Source of the DNA: Aphelocoma coerulescens
Lineage: Eukaryota > Chordata > Aves > Passeriformes > Corvidae
Length of the DNA: 64,000 nt
Reading direction: 5' to 3'
Assembly: GCF_041296385.1 (NCBI RefSeq)
Contig: NC_091023.1
Location: 22,100,924 to 22,164,923 of the forward strand
Shown here: piece by piece, positions 1-15,100 of the stretch
Layout of the letters: every line of letters begins with the position of its first letter
Numbering within the stretch: the first letter of the stretch is position 1
Notes under the pieces: model-generated
Told to the model about the DNA's origin: nothing
Seen by the model: only the letters and a program-made list of their open reading frames with translations
Database searches by the model: none
Position numbers and translations under genes: made by a program

Positions 1-22
1 TGTAAAAAAACCTACTACATAC

Positions 23-189
23 CTTTGATTGCAGGTGGGACTGACTTAGTTGTGCAGAAGGTACAGATTTCTGAGAAAGGTCCCTCCCCAGCATCATTGA
101 CTGCCTGTATTCTGAACGAGTAACAGGTGGATTCTGTCAGCCTCTGTATCTTGTACGTGTGACTTGGTCCCCTATAAATTGGGATAAAC
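23..189 (-). CDS. FNDC3B: FNDC3B exon: end of FN3-8 (most 3' exon seen)
   Basis: A 167-base exon, phase 2 to phase 1. It encodes [17 protein letters not shown], the tyrosine corner [12 protein letters not shown], and [20 protein letters not shown]. It ends one base into the next codon. Acceptor TATCATTTCAG, donor AAG|GTATGT. The ninth FN3 domain, the membrane anchor and the stop codon lie off the left edge. Confidence 0.96.
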
Positions 190-3100
190 CTGAAATGATA
201 AAAATGAGAGTATGTAGTTACACTGGAGAGGCACTGACATTTCTGGATATTGCATTTATCAGCTCCAAGTATCCATCTTGTGAAAATTGGCACCATGTAC
301 CCTGCAGGGCTGCTAAAAGCACATATAAAAATGTCATGTTTATAACACACTAATGATGATGAGGAGGTTGGGGAAAGCAGTAGTTCATTGTCCCTTTTGA
401 AACTACTATTACCTTGCAAAATGATTACATGAATTATCAGGAAGAACATCTGTCAGTGGGATCCCTGCTACCATGGAATCAAAACAGATTCAACCTGTGT
501 CCTGCTGCATTACACCATGTGTGCTGCTGGTTTAAAAATATGATGAAAACACAATTAATATATTGACTCTTTAATGGATTTGGCCTTTATTTGCACATTA
601 AGACACAAAGACCGTGTCTTGCAGTCATCTGTGTCATCTTCCAAAACACTTCCATGGACAAGACTAAACAAGAGCACACACAAACGTGTCCAACATAATG
701 CTGAACAAAACCAATGTCACTTAAAAAGAATAAAGTATACAGTTGCTAAAGAGAATCTAACTTGTATTTTCTATCGCTCTGCTCAGATAAATGCTTTTCA
801 CTAACAGTTGTATGTCAGCCTGCAGTTTCTAGCTAAGCCCCTGACCCCCAGGAGCTGAGCACAGTGGGGATGAAAGCAAATAAAGAGGAAGCACCCAGAC
901 TGGGCATCCATCCACTCAGCCTCCGCCAGGGAACACCACCTTGCACACAATAGTCCTGCCCTTGGAGAACAGAAAATTTGCTGTGTAGGATCACATATTT
1001 TTTATGATTATTTACTACCCTTATTCAAGTATCTTAACCATTTCAGAAGGTTTTAAATCACCAGGAAGCCAAGAGATATTTTTACCTGACCTCCCAATCT
1101 AGGTGCTAGCTTTATCCTTTGGCTTTGCATGAGATACACAGTACAAGCAATTTGAGCAATTCAAAGAAACTGGGTCTGTCAATTAGCTCTCCGGGACAGA
1201 AATCAATTTGTATTACATTATGATTGCAATCCACGTAAGTACAAACAGAGATCAAGAACCATCTGTAATAAAAGGAAATATTCAGGTAATTCAAACTGCT
1301 GGAAATGTACTCTGAGGACTAATGTGACTTACTACCCCCAGTGAGTTTTAGTGAGACCCACACCTTGGTAGGAAACCAAAGATCTGCGCCCACAAGTCTT
1401 TAAGGGGATAGTTTAGAGATAATTTCCAAAGAATAACTGTTTCCTTAACCTTATGCTTACCCAGTTTAAGAACTCCCTGCTACCCCACATTTCTGAGGCT
1501 CACATAAGCAGCCACAGCATGTTTCAAAAGACTGACACAAACCCGTTCTCATGGAATAAAACTGCTTGAGATTCACTGGGTGATGAGCAAGGAACACATA
1601 CTTAGGACAGCAATAAGACTTGAGACAAGACAACTCTCCCTCTGCACTTCTTGCTGCTCAATCAGGCAGCTGGCTCAGAAACCACTGTAGTACTCACAGG
1701 AGTGTAGAGACTTGTCTCTGACCCTGATCCAAGGGCAACAGAGAGCAAAAAACATCCAATGACCTCTTTGCAATTATCTGTGGAGTTAGGTACGGAAGGG
1801 AAGATAAATCTGTCTTCCCAGCTAACAGAGAAGCAAACCCTTACCCCAGGCTGGGCTTAAGGTGCATTTCCCAGACATTCATACAGTCAATGCCAATGAC
1901 TCAAAAGAGGTTTTCATCTTTTGGATATGACTAAGGTCACTAACACTTCCTAATACTGAGGAAGTGATCTGGAAAAACATTTGAGCTCCTTTTGTCATTT
2001 GGGAACCGGACTAATACTCCCAGTTCAGTTAATACCAACACTCCCATCCAGTTCCCATCTCCACTCATTTCTACTTCTCTATCTCAAAAATCATCTGTAA
2101 GGAAAGCAGGAACTGTTACAGAGAAGCTTGCTCCACAGGACTGTAATGGAAGCACACTTTAACTTCTGAGATTCGACCATCTTTGAAGAAAGAGGGCTTC
2201 CAGTTTTGGAAGAATAAATGCTGATGACCAAACCCATCAAATTTCAATTGCTGTTGGGCTTTATTGTGACACTAATGCTTTGTAATTGTGTTTGAATATG
2301 CAGATCATGATGTAAGGCACATAATGAAGATGAAAGACTAACTTCAAAATACTTATGATTTTTGGATAAGGTAGTATTTTCCTCATGCGTAAAGAAGGCA
2401 CTTCAAAATCCTCCAGGATTATTTCTGTTATTTTAGAAAATACTGTAGTTAATTGTTGTAGATGGCTATAGGTATGGAACAGGCTTTTTTCACTCTCCTG
2501 GGCTTTCTGCTGAAGGACCACAATGAACTTAAAGTTGAGTCAATCAGTGTAACTGCTGTTACTGTACTGTGAGGTCTGCATACATTAAAAATCATCTAAA
2601 GCAAGATAACTTGTTTATATTATTGCAATTTCATTTTAAAAATCTAAATCTAATTTATAAAGCACATTGGAACATGAGCTCTATATACCCTTGCCTTCTT
2701 GGCAAGCCTTTTATTGTTCATTGTGCTTCATCCAGGCCTCATTCCAGACATTGTCTCAAGAACAAGTCAGCTCTGAGCTTGTTTGCAAGGACTTAATCTC
2801 TTATCCACTGAAAAGTTGACTTAATCTGCCTGTGGAAACCTTCCAGGTCCTCTATCTCCCTCTCACCTTCTTCAAAACAAGACATTTTCAATTCTCAGAG
2901 GTTTGTCCAGTTGAATTCAAAAGACAAGAGGCTACATACCTCAGCTGGCACCCTGCCTTTGAAAACACTCATTTTCAAAGTTACTGGCATTCTCAATACA
3001 GCCGTATTTCTTTTTTTTTAAGTTTGCACCATGTGCAATTAAACCTCAATTATTCAAAATTTCCATGCAACAGTGTTGCCTCTCCTCTCCACTAAATTAA

Positions 3101-6100
3101 CTGCAGATACCAAAAAGAAAGCAACTTTCTCCAGGGATGGAGACACCTCCCAGAGGTTACTTCTCCCTCATCTTACTCGAGCGATCCCAATTCTCCCTTC
3201 CCAGACATTCTCACATCAGTCACGCATTATTCATTTACCTGCACACAGCAGAGGAGAGAGAACATCATGTCCCACAGTGATTGTTAGGGAGACACCACTG
3301 CTGGTAGTTTTTCATCAATACCCCTTTACTCCTGGTGAAGATCTTCTTGGAAGTATTTTGCACATTGCAGCTATTTTGTTTCCTCCACTTCAGCCACTTC
3401 CAGTCGAGCAGAAGAATACAAATGTACTTGCCCTGCCTCTGCTCATTAATTCCCAGCACATTTTGAGCAGCAGGTCCCCTTTCAAACTCCTGGGTTTCGT
3501 TTATATTTTGGTAACCCATTGGTTCTTACAAGAATTTAATTTGAAAGAAATTCTACCCTAGAGCACTAAAGATGGCAATCTTGGGGAGAGGCACAAAGGC
3601 TGGAAGAGCCACCTGAGTGACTCTGTTACTGCCTCTCAAAATAAGTGGTCAGATGCCAGGATTTTGGCTGGAGAGAAATCATTAATGCAGCACCAGTCTG
3701 ACCCAGCGACCTGAGGCTTCACATCAGCACACAAAGGCACCTGCCTAATTAGAAACTAAAGTACAAGAATTTCACAAACCAACAGGTCTTTTAATATTAT
3801 TAATGCTACATCACGTTATCTACACATTTACTGCCCCCACCTACTTTCCTAGGCTGTTCCTCTCATTTGGTTTCAGAACATTATCAACACTCACTGATTT
3901 ATGTGATTTTCTCTCTCCACCAGCAGCTCCCTGGACTGTGGGTGGCGACATGGAAAGGGAAGCTTTGAACCAAAACCATCTAATTCAGAGATGCAGGAGT
4001 AAAGCCAACACACGATTCTTTTCATCTCTGCTGTGTTTTAAAACATTCTACTCCAAGAGAAAAGTTTCACATCTGCAGCATCGCCCATCCCCACATCAGT
4101 CACTGTTCCTATAACCAGCACTAGGCTGACCCAATCTTTCCAGCTTTGGGACACTTTTCCAAGCCATTCTTTGGGAACGCCTTTTGCAGGCAGGTGCTGA
4201 GAGAAAACAAACAGATAACATGAGTTCTCCAAAAGTTTTGTGCTCCCACTACTTCTCCCAACTCTGGCTTTCAGTCCTAAATAAGGTGTGGACCAAACAG
4301 ATGGGATGCACCAGCCCCTTTGACCTGAAGATCTGTTTTCTGGAAGATTCCTTTTAGAAACTTTTATCTATAATATGTATCATATGTATTATAATGTATG
4401 CTCACCACTGTCAGTGTGATTTTTGTTTCTATGAATAATAATAGTAACAACAGGACCTAGTGAATGAGACAACATTTCCTTCCTTACACTTAGGAAAGCA
4501 AAACTAAGTGGAGAACAGAAAAAGAAATGACAACAGTCAGATGGGAAGAGTTTGGTTTTCTTTCCTGAATTATCTAGCACATCTGCAATCTAGACAAAGG
4601 GTACTTGCTGCCAAAAATCGATTTTTAGCTTGTTTCTACTAGATTATCTTTCATCTGCTGCTGAATTTGAGTTTGTAACCCATATCTACAACAGATAGTC
4701 ACTTGTCAGACGTCTGGAATTACTGAGAGTTGAAGCATTTCAGCCTACAGAAGCTCTTCCACAGCAAGAAAAATTGCTTTTTTGGAAGGAGCATCTGGGC
4801 ACATTCAGGAGGAATGGAAGGCAGAGCAGCAAAGTGCCTGACAGATGATTCCTGTGTGCAGCCACATCTGGAGGCAAGAAACAGGCAGGGAGGACAATAC
4901 TGAGCACAGCTTAAATGGGAAGTAACAGCATTTGAATGGAAGATCTGGGAGAAACTGGGGAGAGCACCCAATGGCCCCTCCAAATTATACAGTCAGGAAG
5001 AATTAGATAATGAGGCAGCTGCAACACCTTGTTGATAACCAAGAGTAGATAAAAGTAAGAGTGGACTTAAAGCCAAAAGAGAACAAAAACAGTTCAGAGC
5101 AGCAAACTAATATTCTCACAGCCTCAAACGTGTTTGTCTTCCTTGTGCAGCATGAGAGCTCCTTTCCCAGTATGGCAGCAACTAACAGTGTTTATGGGCC
5201 TTCAAATGATGCTCACCAAGCACACAGTGTCCAAGCTGCTGCTGTGACAACCCCAGGAACCTGGGCAGAGCTGGAGAAGGAAGCCAAGCTCAGTCTCTAC
5301 TTCACCAATGTCAGCAAAGTGAAGCTGAAACCTTAAAATGTGCTCTTGGAAAACTGGGAAGCATGGTCCTGCTGCACTAAGCTGAGCCTCCATTGCTACT
5401 TCAGAGATTAAATACTAGAGTCATTGCTCTAATCAAGGCATTATTTTTCTTAAAAGGTTGTTACAGATGTGCAGAAAATAGTTTTTATTACAGTGACAGT
5501 CTTGGGTCTAGATGCTGCTCTTACTTATGATCAGCTGTCTGGAATATTTCAGTTACCCATGAAGTCTGAAGTACCTGCAGATGTGCACAGATCAAAATAA
5601 AGGACAAAATTTTATTTCTTACCAAAGCAGGGATTTTTTGAATATACTTGTGGAGTAGCATCTTACTCTGTGTCTTGCCAGCTTCCTAACAGCTGAAACA
5701 CCTCATCTCACACATTTAATGTGGTTTTCTCACACTTCACTTTGTCTCAAATAATGACACACATACAGTTAACTTGCACCTACCACAAATGTGGGTTTAC
5801 TCCTATTTCCAGGAAGAAAGCTGAAATGCATTAACAAGTTAACTGTTTTACACTTGGGAACAGTTCTCCCTCTTCTTTTTCATTTGCAAAGCCCCAAGTG
5901 TTTGATCAGAATGCTCCTAATTAATAGAGCATTAATATAAACATCACTATTATTAATAGCAGTATTCACCTACAAAATGCAGCAATATGAACACAGGCTA
6001 CCTGGGAAACTTTTCTGAACATTAACTTTTTATCTAGCCAGGTTTGCAGTGGAAACTGTAGCATGCCATCTGTCTTGGTGCTCATGCTTAATTCCCTTTT

Positions 6101-9100
6101 ATCACTGTTTTACCCAATATGAAAATGATTCTGTTCCTGCAGGTTTTTGCAAGGATACGTTAACTTAACTGATTTTGTATTTTAATAGAATTTCACAAGC
6201 CAGTAGGACTGACAAATAACAGTAATTGCTGTTAAAATGGATGCAAATTGTCTTGATCAAATCAGGAGTGTAAACAATTTTTTAATCAGACTACTTGAAA
6301 CTTGCAGTAACCAGGGAATGATTATGCAAAAGTCATCAGGCAAGGGCAGCACATTCAGCAACTGATCCCTCTGTGTTTCTATTCTGCCTTCCTTCAACTT
6401 AAAGCAGAGCAAGCACCCATGTTGAGGTTCATGTGTTCAACCACCCCCTGCTACCTCCAGCTGAACAGAAGTGTGGGAGAACTGCCAATGATCCTTACAT
6501 GAAATTTTTAAAGGATATGTTTAGGATGTTTTTTAGTCAATCTTACCAATGACTCTCCCTTAAAATGAAATTATATATGGATATATTTATTGTGTTCTGT
6601 ACACACACAAAAATCACACTATTTAGCTCAACTGCAACATACAGTGATCTAAAAGAAACACATGCAATTGGATAAATGACCCCCTACTAATTTACTTGCT
6701 AATTCTCCCTTTCAGACTGGATATTGTGAGCATTTTAAGACACTAAGAGGTGTAATTAGTTGTAGGAACAACTAAAGATTAATTACCAGTACAACAGAAA
6801 AAAAACCAAAACCATTAATTAGGTTTGCTTGTTCTAGAGAAGAAAAATCCATAGTATTCTGAAAAGTAGTGCAATTTGATTAACATAAATTTCTTGACAT
6901 TACCACAATTGGAAAATGAAGTCACAACTGATGGTTTATTTAAAATGAAAAGGAATTTCACAGTCCTCTTTACATAAAGGTCACTTACTCTCAACTAGCA
7001 TTTCTGTGTACTGAGCTTTCCAGAAACAGATTTTTCTTCATTTCCACTCAGTGCTACCCCATAACTGAAAGGACAAGTGATGCTAATTTCATCCTCCTAA
7101 AATGTCACACCCCGAAGAGCTAATGGGAGCTAACGCAGGTACATCTCTGATGTGCACACCTCTTCAAGCCCTTACACTAATCAGTGCCAGAAGATTTCCA
7201 AGTATTTTGCTTCACAGGTCTTGCAATCAATGAAACATCTGGTGTCCAACAACTGGCCTGTTACACCTCATTACAGAAAGGAAAAGTTAAAAACAATCCT
7301 TAATGACCTTAAGGACACACTGGAGAGCACTGGCTGACTATCATTACATAAAACCAGAGCTGAGTCTTTACCAAAAAGCACTTAAAGCTGTTGGGTCAGG
7401 ATGGGACTTACTGATTATTTCCTTATCTTAAAAGAGCTTGCTCATTTTTATATTTCTGCTTGTGAAAATGCTTCAACAGCATTTTAAAGGTAAGTTCTAT
7501 TTTAAACCAAAGAAGGGACAACTGTAATACTGAATTAAGGGATTTCAATATAAAAGACTGGCTTCCTAGAGGGGTGGTCAGTCCCAGGCCTGTCAGTGAT
7601 TCAGACATTTGGACAATGCCCCCAACAACACCCTTTAACTTGGTCAGCTCTGAACTAGCCAGGCAGTCACACTGGATGACTGCAGGTTCCTTCCAGCTAA
7701 AATACTCTGTTCTATTTCGTTATTCCCTTAGATGTGCACAGTTTACTGCCATTAGCCTGTGCAATTGAAGAGGCCAGTGATGCTCAAAGAGCTGTATTCC
7801 AGCATTTTCCACAAGCACACACAGGGGTGAGCAACCCCTCGGTCCCAACAGGGTCTATTTAATAGGAATGATCTCAGAGAGGATTCCCACCTCTGTAACC
7901 ACCTGCTGCTCCTACAGCTCCTGTGTGGGCTGTCCTTCCCTGCTCATCAGGGATGACAGCTCTCTGGGATGTACAGCTCTGTACCTTGCAGGTGCATCTC
8001 ACTGTGACCAGTGCACACAATGGAGAGCAAAAAGGGACCAACAGATGGGGAACAAATAAACAGATCTTATTGCCAGGACCTGCCAGCTCCAGCTGCTCTC
8101 AAACACAGCAGTGCACCCATCTTGCTCCTCCGCTGTGCCCACGCTGGGATGGATTCACCAGCCCCAGCTCTGGCTCGTTTCAGGAATTATCTGAGCTAGC
8201 TGCTCCAAACCCAACCACCAAAGGGAGCCACTTCGTGCAAGTTCAAGCAGGAGGAGACAGCACAATGTAGGAGAGCAGTTTCTCTGCATCTCTGGGATTT
8301 CACGTGGACTATAAGCCAAATTCAAAGCTAAGAAGATCCAGCAGAGTATCAAGTTCAAATTGCTCCTAATTAAAAGCTCGTACAAGACCATTTGCAGTAG
8401 GAAAATCTCGTGAAAAAGCCAAGGATCATGCTAAAGCTTTGTGTCAAAGCAAAGGAGAAAAAAAGCTTTCCTCGCCTGCTGCAAGGTAACATTTTATTCT
8501 TACAAGGAAACTTACTATTTTCTCCAGTATAAAGACAGGTTAAAAACAATTTACAGTTCTTCACCATCCGACCTGCAGTGCTACATGAAAGCAAAGCAAA
8601 GCAGCCTGCAGGATGTGTCTTCAGAGCTGACTGAATCCCAGGGTGCTGCAGGTGATGGGCTCCTGCCAAGCATCACTGCACTCTGAGGGAACTGTTTTTA
8701 CCAGTCAGACTTTCAAATGGGTATTTATATTCATTGGACACCTCTCAGGATTAATACAAGGGAGCGTGTACCCTCTCTGCATCAGTACAGTTGAGATATT
8801 GGGAAGTATTAAGGCATTATTCATGGTGGATTTATTACTCAAAATTAGAGCTTCTGGGCCAGATCTTCAGCTGGCATAAACTCAGCACAGCTCTATTTAA
8901 ATTAAAGGAATTGTGCTAATTTGCATCAAATTATGATCTGTGCTGAAGGTCTCTAAGGATTATCTACTCGATAAGTCACTTACTTTAGCTAAATGAAGTA
9001 GTTGAGGGTTTTTCTTAGTAAATTATGAGCCATGTATGATATTTATTCATTGAAGAGCTCAGACTGTTAGGCAATTGCATATTGTCTTTCTTTCCTTCCC

Positions 9101-12100
9101 TTTTTTAATTGAATATATCTCATCACAACTTTGGAGCTACATTAGCAAATCTTCCCACACAAAGTTCACATGGGAAGATAGTTTTTGCTCAGCACTGACT
9201 GTTAAATTTAAACACAGATTTTCTTGTTTCTTGCACACCTTATTTCAAAATTATTGTGGAGCTACCAAGCTGATGCCAAGCTCATATTTTCCAATGCTGT
9301 AAAACATTACAGCTGTAAAATCATGACCACCATGTTGCCCAAAAAACATTGTTCTGTTCAGGTTTTGCCTTTCCTAGGCCTCTGATTTGTAACCCTTGGC
9401 TTTATTAATACACACAGCAAGCTGGGTGCAGTATCTTTGTTTCATATTTTCCAAAAGGTAAAGCACTGTGGCCATGAAACTTGATATTAAATTTACTGGC
9501 AGAGACACGAGGGTTTTGCTGAAATTTCACTGGTACAGGATTGATTTCTGTTAGACCTGGCAGTGTGCGGTTAATGGCTGGACTCAATGATTTAGAGGTT
9601 TTTTCCAACCTTAATGATTCTGTATCATTTACAGCTTTGCTGCATAACTTGCTCAGACTACAGGCACAGAATGCCTACTAAAATAGTATTTTTTACATAT
9701 TTGTAGGCACAAAGCAATCAGGAGAACACCACTTTTTTTTTTATTCCCAACTGCGTTATGATGAACCAGAATTCTTTTTCATTAGCACAAGGAAAAGATT
9801 CATCTCTCTTACCTTTTATTTCTGTCCTCTATCTGCAAGATATAGACCATGTCATCAGTAGAGTGAAGCTTGGAGCTGCTGTCTCCCCACTTCAGCTTCA
9901 GGCTCTGAGGCCCTGCTGCAGCACACTCCAGCCGTGGAGGTAAGGGTGGTAATGGCCTGGTTTTTGCTTTAATAAAGTGGCTAAAAGGTCCAGCTCCAAT
10001 CTCATTGACAGCCTGGATCCTGATCCTAAAACGAACAGCAAAGAGATGAATGTTAAATAAAGTGCTTTCAGGAGGTTCTTGATATAAACACATCTCAAGG
10101 GACAAAGAGCCTTCTGGGGCCGACTGCTCCATCCCTTCCACAGTGCCCAACCCCAGCTCCCAGTGCTTTTCGTGCCCAACTGGAAGGTTCTGTCAACACA
10201 GCAAGGATCATCCTGCTTAGATTCTAAGAGCTGCAGTGAAGATGTTAGAAATGCAGCAAGGCAGAGGGGAAGGTTTGGGTAAGCAACCTCAGGACCTGGT
10301 GACAGCCCCTTCAGCCACAGGGACAAGGGACACCAGCACAGGAAAAGCACAGCCTGGAAAACGTGAAGTGCCATGAGTAAACAACAAGCAAAAGTGTGTT
10401 GTGGTTGTCTAACAAGGATCATGGACTACTTTAGGTGAAATCATTCAGGGAAAGCACTGGTGTCACTGCCACAAAACCCATCCCCCTGCTGGCAAACACC
10501 CTGAAGATCCAAGAGCAGTGTTACCTCAGTGTCTCACAAAGCACACTATTTAAGCACAGGAAACTCTGCTGGGAGGAACTAATGGAGAAGGTTAAATCCA
10601 AACTTCCTACACTCTGACACAAACTGCAGAACTGTCAGTGAACTATCTATTAGATCAAATAAAAGTTGGACCCAAGTTGCTCTCACAAGATGCACAAAAG
10701 CCCTCGAGCCATTTGAATCACGCTGAGGACACAAGTAGTAAAGCAGATCACCTGCCTGGTCACTGCAGCTAGAAACTGGAAATGTTCTTAAGACTGAGCC
10801 AGTCTTCCAAATTCTATTTCTTTCTTAAGCAAATGACTCCTGCCTTCTGCTTTGCTCATTTTCTCTTACCTGCCTGCACCTTAGTTTAATAATTAGAACA
10901 CTGAGAATCTGAGATGAGTCAGGAGTAGCAGTCTCTGACTATGGTAACATCAGCTACACCATAACAAAAATGGGAAATCGGCACTTACAAACAGTTTTGA
11001 GGACTGTGTAAATAAAAACATTGGTACAAATGAGCCTGAAAGGTTTCAAAAGTTTGTTAAATCAATGACAAAATATGAAAAACCAGGATGGAGAAAACTA
11101 ATTAAGTTCTTTTTGAGATAGTTCAGCCTAGTTTAGTTAGCTGGAGAGATGCCATTTACTTTGAAAATCCTGTGTACAGCAGCCTTGTATTTTCTCATGG
11201 GTAAAGACTCTTTACAAGAGCTGAAAACTTGCTGTTCAAAGCAAAGTATTTTTTCATATGCTGTTTGTTTGAACTTGCATCACTTTATGTTCTTCAGTCA
11301 AAATAAGTATCTCTGCCAAGCAAGGACAGTTCTTATAAAGAGTCAACAAAGCCTCTCCTGTCCTCAAGCATTGCAACTTCAGCTGGTTTCCAAATGGCAG
11401 CCACCACACCTGAAAACAAGCAGTGAGTGAAATAAATCTCTCTCCAATATCAGATTTTTTTAAGGAGAAGCTGATAGATGTGATTTTTAGATACTTGCAT
11501 GAACATACGCCTGCATTTACTCGTCTTGCTTTTGCCAGGTATTTGCACAACGTAAAAATGTGTCTCTTCACTCATTGTTTTCTTGCTTTCCTCTGCTGCA
11601 CAGAGTTCTTGCTCCCCCCCTTATGACACACAAATATGCACACACACCCCCCCTTCTGACTCTGGAGCACAGTAAGACTGATGGAAACTCTTAGGCCTTA
11701 AAATAGAGACAGGCATCTTTACAAATGAACTATGACACTGGGAAAGCAGGAATTGATTTGTTTGACTCTAACATGGCTGATGTGGCCACTCTTTTCTGCT
11801 GATTGCACCACCATAAAGCTCTGTAAATTGCCACTGTCATTCCCAGGGCCTGAGCTTCATCAGACACATATAAACAACTCATTTTGTGTTTCCTGTGCAC
11901 ATGGCAGTGCAACTCAAACCCAGGTGTCACCTCCCTCTGAAGACCAGTAGCATCTGCTCAATGGATATCAGGCCTTGGGAAGCCCAAAGGGAAGGGCAGA
12001 AGGAAGAAGGGAAACAGAAAAGGTAGAAAGGACCATGTGGAGAAGGGGGAGAGCAGATGGTGGTGGGAGAGCACCTTGTACTGCACCATCTCTGCTCCAG

Positions 12101-15100
12101 CTCAGGTGCTTTTGTGTGTCCCTGCCCCAGCCTGTGACACTGAGCTTTTCCAGCTGGGTAGCACAGCCAGGGTGGGCAAGAGAACATCCACAATGAAGTG
12201 GAGACCAATTACTGTTTACAGAACTGGTACTGGGAAAAACCAACTCTTTATTTTCATGTAAAAGTATAGCATAGACAAGTAGAAATATTTGCAGTAAAAG
12301 CACTTCCTGAATTCCTTGCAACTTTTCCACTAATGGTTTCTAAGTGAAAATACCCCAAACATCCTCTTGGAAAGAAAGATGGTTCAACAATCTGACAATC
12401 CCAATTTGACAACAAATTTTTCAAAAAATATAAAGACTGTATTTAGGAATAGTACTTAATTCTGCAGACCCTGGACCAATAATATTTGTATTCATTCTCA
12501 CATTTTCCCACTACAACGTTTAAACATTTAGAAAGAAAAACCATAAATCAGACTAGTCAAATTTAGAAACCATGAAATGATCTTTAACAGACCATTCTCT
12601 CTTATAAGATTCTTGACCCAGGGAAATAAACACACTAAACAGGATGCTATTTTCAGATTGGTCACAAAATCCTTTGTATAGTATTCCAACAAACTGAAAA
12701 ATCAACTTTTGAATTAATTTTAGAGTCTGACATGAGAAGACTTTGATTCCCTAGTTCCCATAAGAGGAATGCCACCAGTTGCAATACACGTGCCTGTGGA
12801 AACCTGTGGGAGTTAAAATGCCAAGGACTTCCAAAGGGGAGGGGAAGCAGCATCCTCCCCCAGCAGCAGCAGCCTGGACATGATGAACACCAATCACACA
12901 CTGCCCCACAAATCCCCACTCATGACTCACAGAAGAAGATGGAGTTTTACACTACAAATCATATTTTGTTTTATAGCCCACTTAAACCTTGCTAATTTGA
13001 GCATCCACATGCACTTTTCTCTCCATCTTGGATGATCTTTTACTTGACACGTTTTAAAAATTCAAAATATTTAGAATTTTTATTCCTAAACCAAATTAAG
13101 TGCTGCTATTAAAATTTAGTAACGCTACTATATATTTCTGTACACTGTGTAACTTCAGAGGAGAAGAAGCATTCTTAAAAATTGGAAGTTGTTTTGCAGT
13201 GAAGTATCTCAACAGCAGAGCACAATTATCTATGGAATGTGTTAAGTGAAGCTTGGGAACAGAGTGTAATAGAAAATTGGTGTTTCTGTGACTGTTGAAT
13301 ACTTATTTATTGTGGAATATTTATTAACTCACTCCTAGTTACATCAGTTCACAGAAAACCAGGCCAAGTATATTACCCTATAATCTGAGTTTCCAGAGCT
13401 TCATGGCTGTGTCAATAAAGCAGAGAGACTGCAGAACTCAGACATATTTCTGCAGCTGCTCACCAGCCAGGATGTTTACACAGTGCTGTGGGGAGGCATC
13501 TGCATTCTGCAGACCAGAGCTGAGCTGTGTCTGAGCTGGAATCCTCTTGACTCAGCCCTGTGATGGCCACTCACAGTGTGACAGAGGCATGTTCCAGTTC
13601 CTCCTGTCTTAAATGCATTTTGGGATGTTAATCCTCCTCATGGCATGCTGGTTGGATTTGCTGCTAAGACACAAAGCATCCAACTCATCAGCTCTGAGCC
13701 CGTCTCTGCAGAGAGCCTGGAGTTTCTCTGTGTGTTCTTGGGCTGCTCCTGTAGGGCCATTCCCACACAGAAGCTGGAAGCAAAGCAATGCCAGACCCAA
13801 GATAACAGCTCCAACAGGGTGCACACACGTGGAGAGGGTGTCAGAATCACCCCCTATGCAGAACAATTTAAATTTCTAATTTTGGACTTGCTGGATTCAT
13901 AATAACCAAGATTTCATTTCAATTTTGGTTTCCCACAAGCAAAAACATTGACCGTGGAATTCCAACTCAACTGAAACATATAAACCCTTTGCTGATTTAC
14001 TCCAAATTCTGCTGAAACTTTGGCAAGGGAGTTCAGAGCCTCAAACCCAGTAGCACTTGGCTTGTTTAGTCTAGGAAAAATATATTCACTGCTTTTAAAC
14101 ACAGCAGGGAATAAACTCTTGAGAGGGAGAAGAGTAGGTTGTATTAAACAAAATGGACATGAAAAGAAGACTCATCAGTGAAGAAACGGGAGAGAACAGG
14201 ATCAGTGATGTTCTGAAACATTCTTCTGATTCAGCCAGGGAGGGCAGAAAATGCACCAACATTTAGCACACAGCCCAATAATCCTGTGCCTTAAGGATTT
14301 TTCAGGGCAGACACCCCCTGATCAAAGGACAGGTGTCAAGATATGCCTGAAGAAGTATCAATTTAAAAGTTAATGATCAAACCTCTTTGACAAATCTATT
14401 TTTGATTAGCAAAATAATACTTCAAACTATTGATGAGGAGCATTTGCAATCCAACTGCAGTCACCTGTCTTCCCTGACAGGAATGAGATTTAAGATATAG
14501 GGTTTCTCTCATTTTATGCAAGAAAAGAGCTTTCCTACATTATTACTTCTGATCAGTCATCCACTTGTCTGTGCTCTTCAGTGGGTTTTTTTTGGTAGGA
14601 ACAATATTTAGCACAGTTAATGCTTGTGGCTTTAGTTGTTTCATTTGGACCAGAGACAGGCATAATCCCTGACTAAAACTTTGTGATTTAATATGGTGCT
14701 TTTTACAAAATAATGAAATAAGAATGCAAAAAAAAATATCATCCCAATCTCCATTTCTAGGCCTTGAAAATGACATTTCCCTAAAGGAAGCTGTAGACAA
14801 CTGAGAACCAGATAAAAAGGAGACCGAAGAAGTAAGACTTTGGTGAAGAATTTAAATGGCACATTCTGTCTTGAGTAAGTTGCTCAAAGTTCCCATTTCA
14901 GCTTTTTTAGCTCTGGGTTCAACAAACATTTGAGGAGAAACCAGGGAACACGAGACTGCCCAAAGACAACGCATTTCCACAGCTGGGTGACCAGTCCACA
15001 GACAAACTCTTCAACTTTATATGAATGATCTGTGAGCAAGCAATGTGTGCTCCTCACTTTAAATAACTTCTAGTGTATGTGTGTCCTTGCTACCACAAGT

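Larger units (their letters stand above)
190..9812 (-). other. FNDC3B intron between the FN3-7/8 and FN3-8 exons (9.6 kb)
   Basis: Noncoding. It contains AT-rich, repeat-poor stretches around 5880-6400 and 6650-6990 that look like candidate conserved elements, and two CR1-type tails (about 7565-7715 and 9555-9632). Open frames in it, such as the 162-codon one at 3073-3561 (+), show no domain I recognise. Confidence 0.85.

Noticed and set aside
3073..3561. 162-codon plus-strand open frame
   Set aside because: No recognised motif, ordinary intronic composition, and length attainable by chance in a 9.6 kb intron.
9898..10422. 174-codon minus-strand open frame overlapping an FNDC3B exon
   Set aside because: It is a different frame from the FN3 coding frame of the 9813-10025 exon and has no recognised domain.
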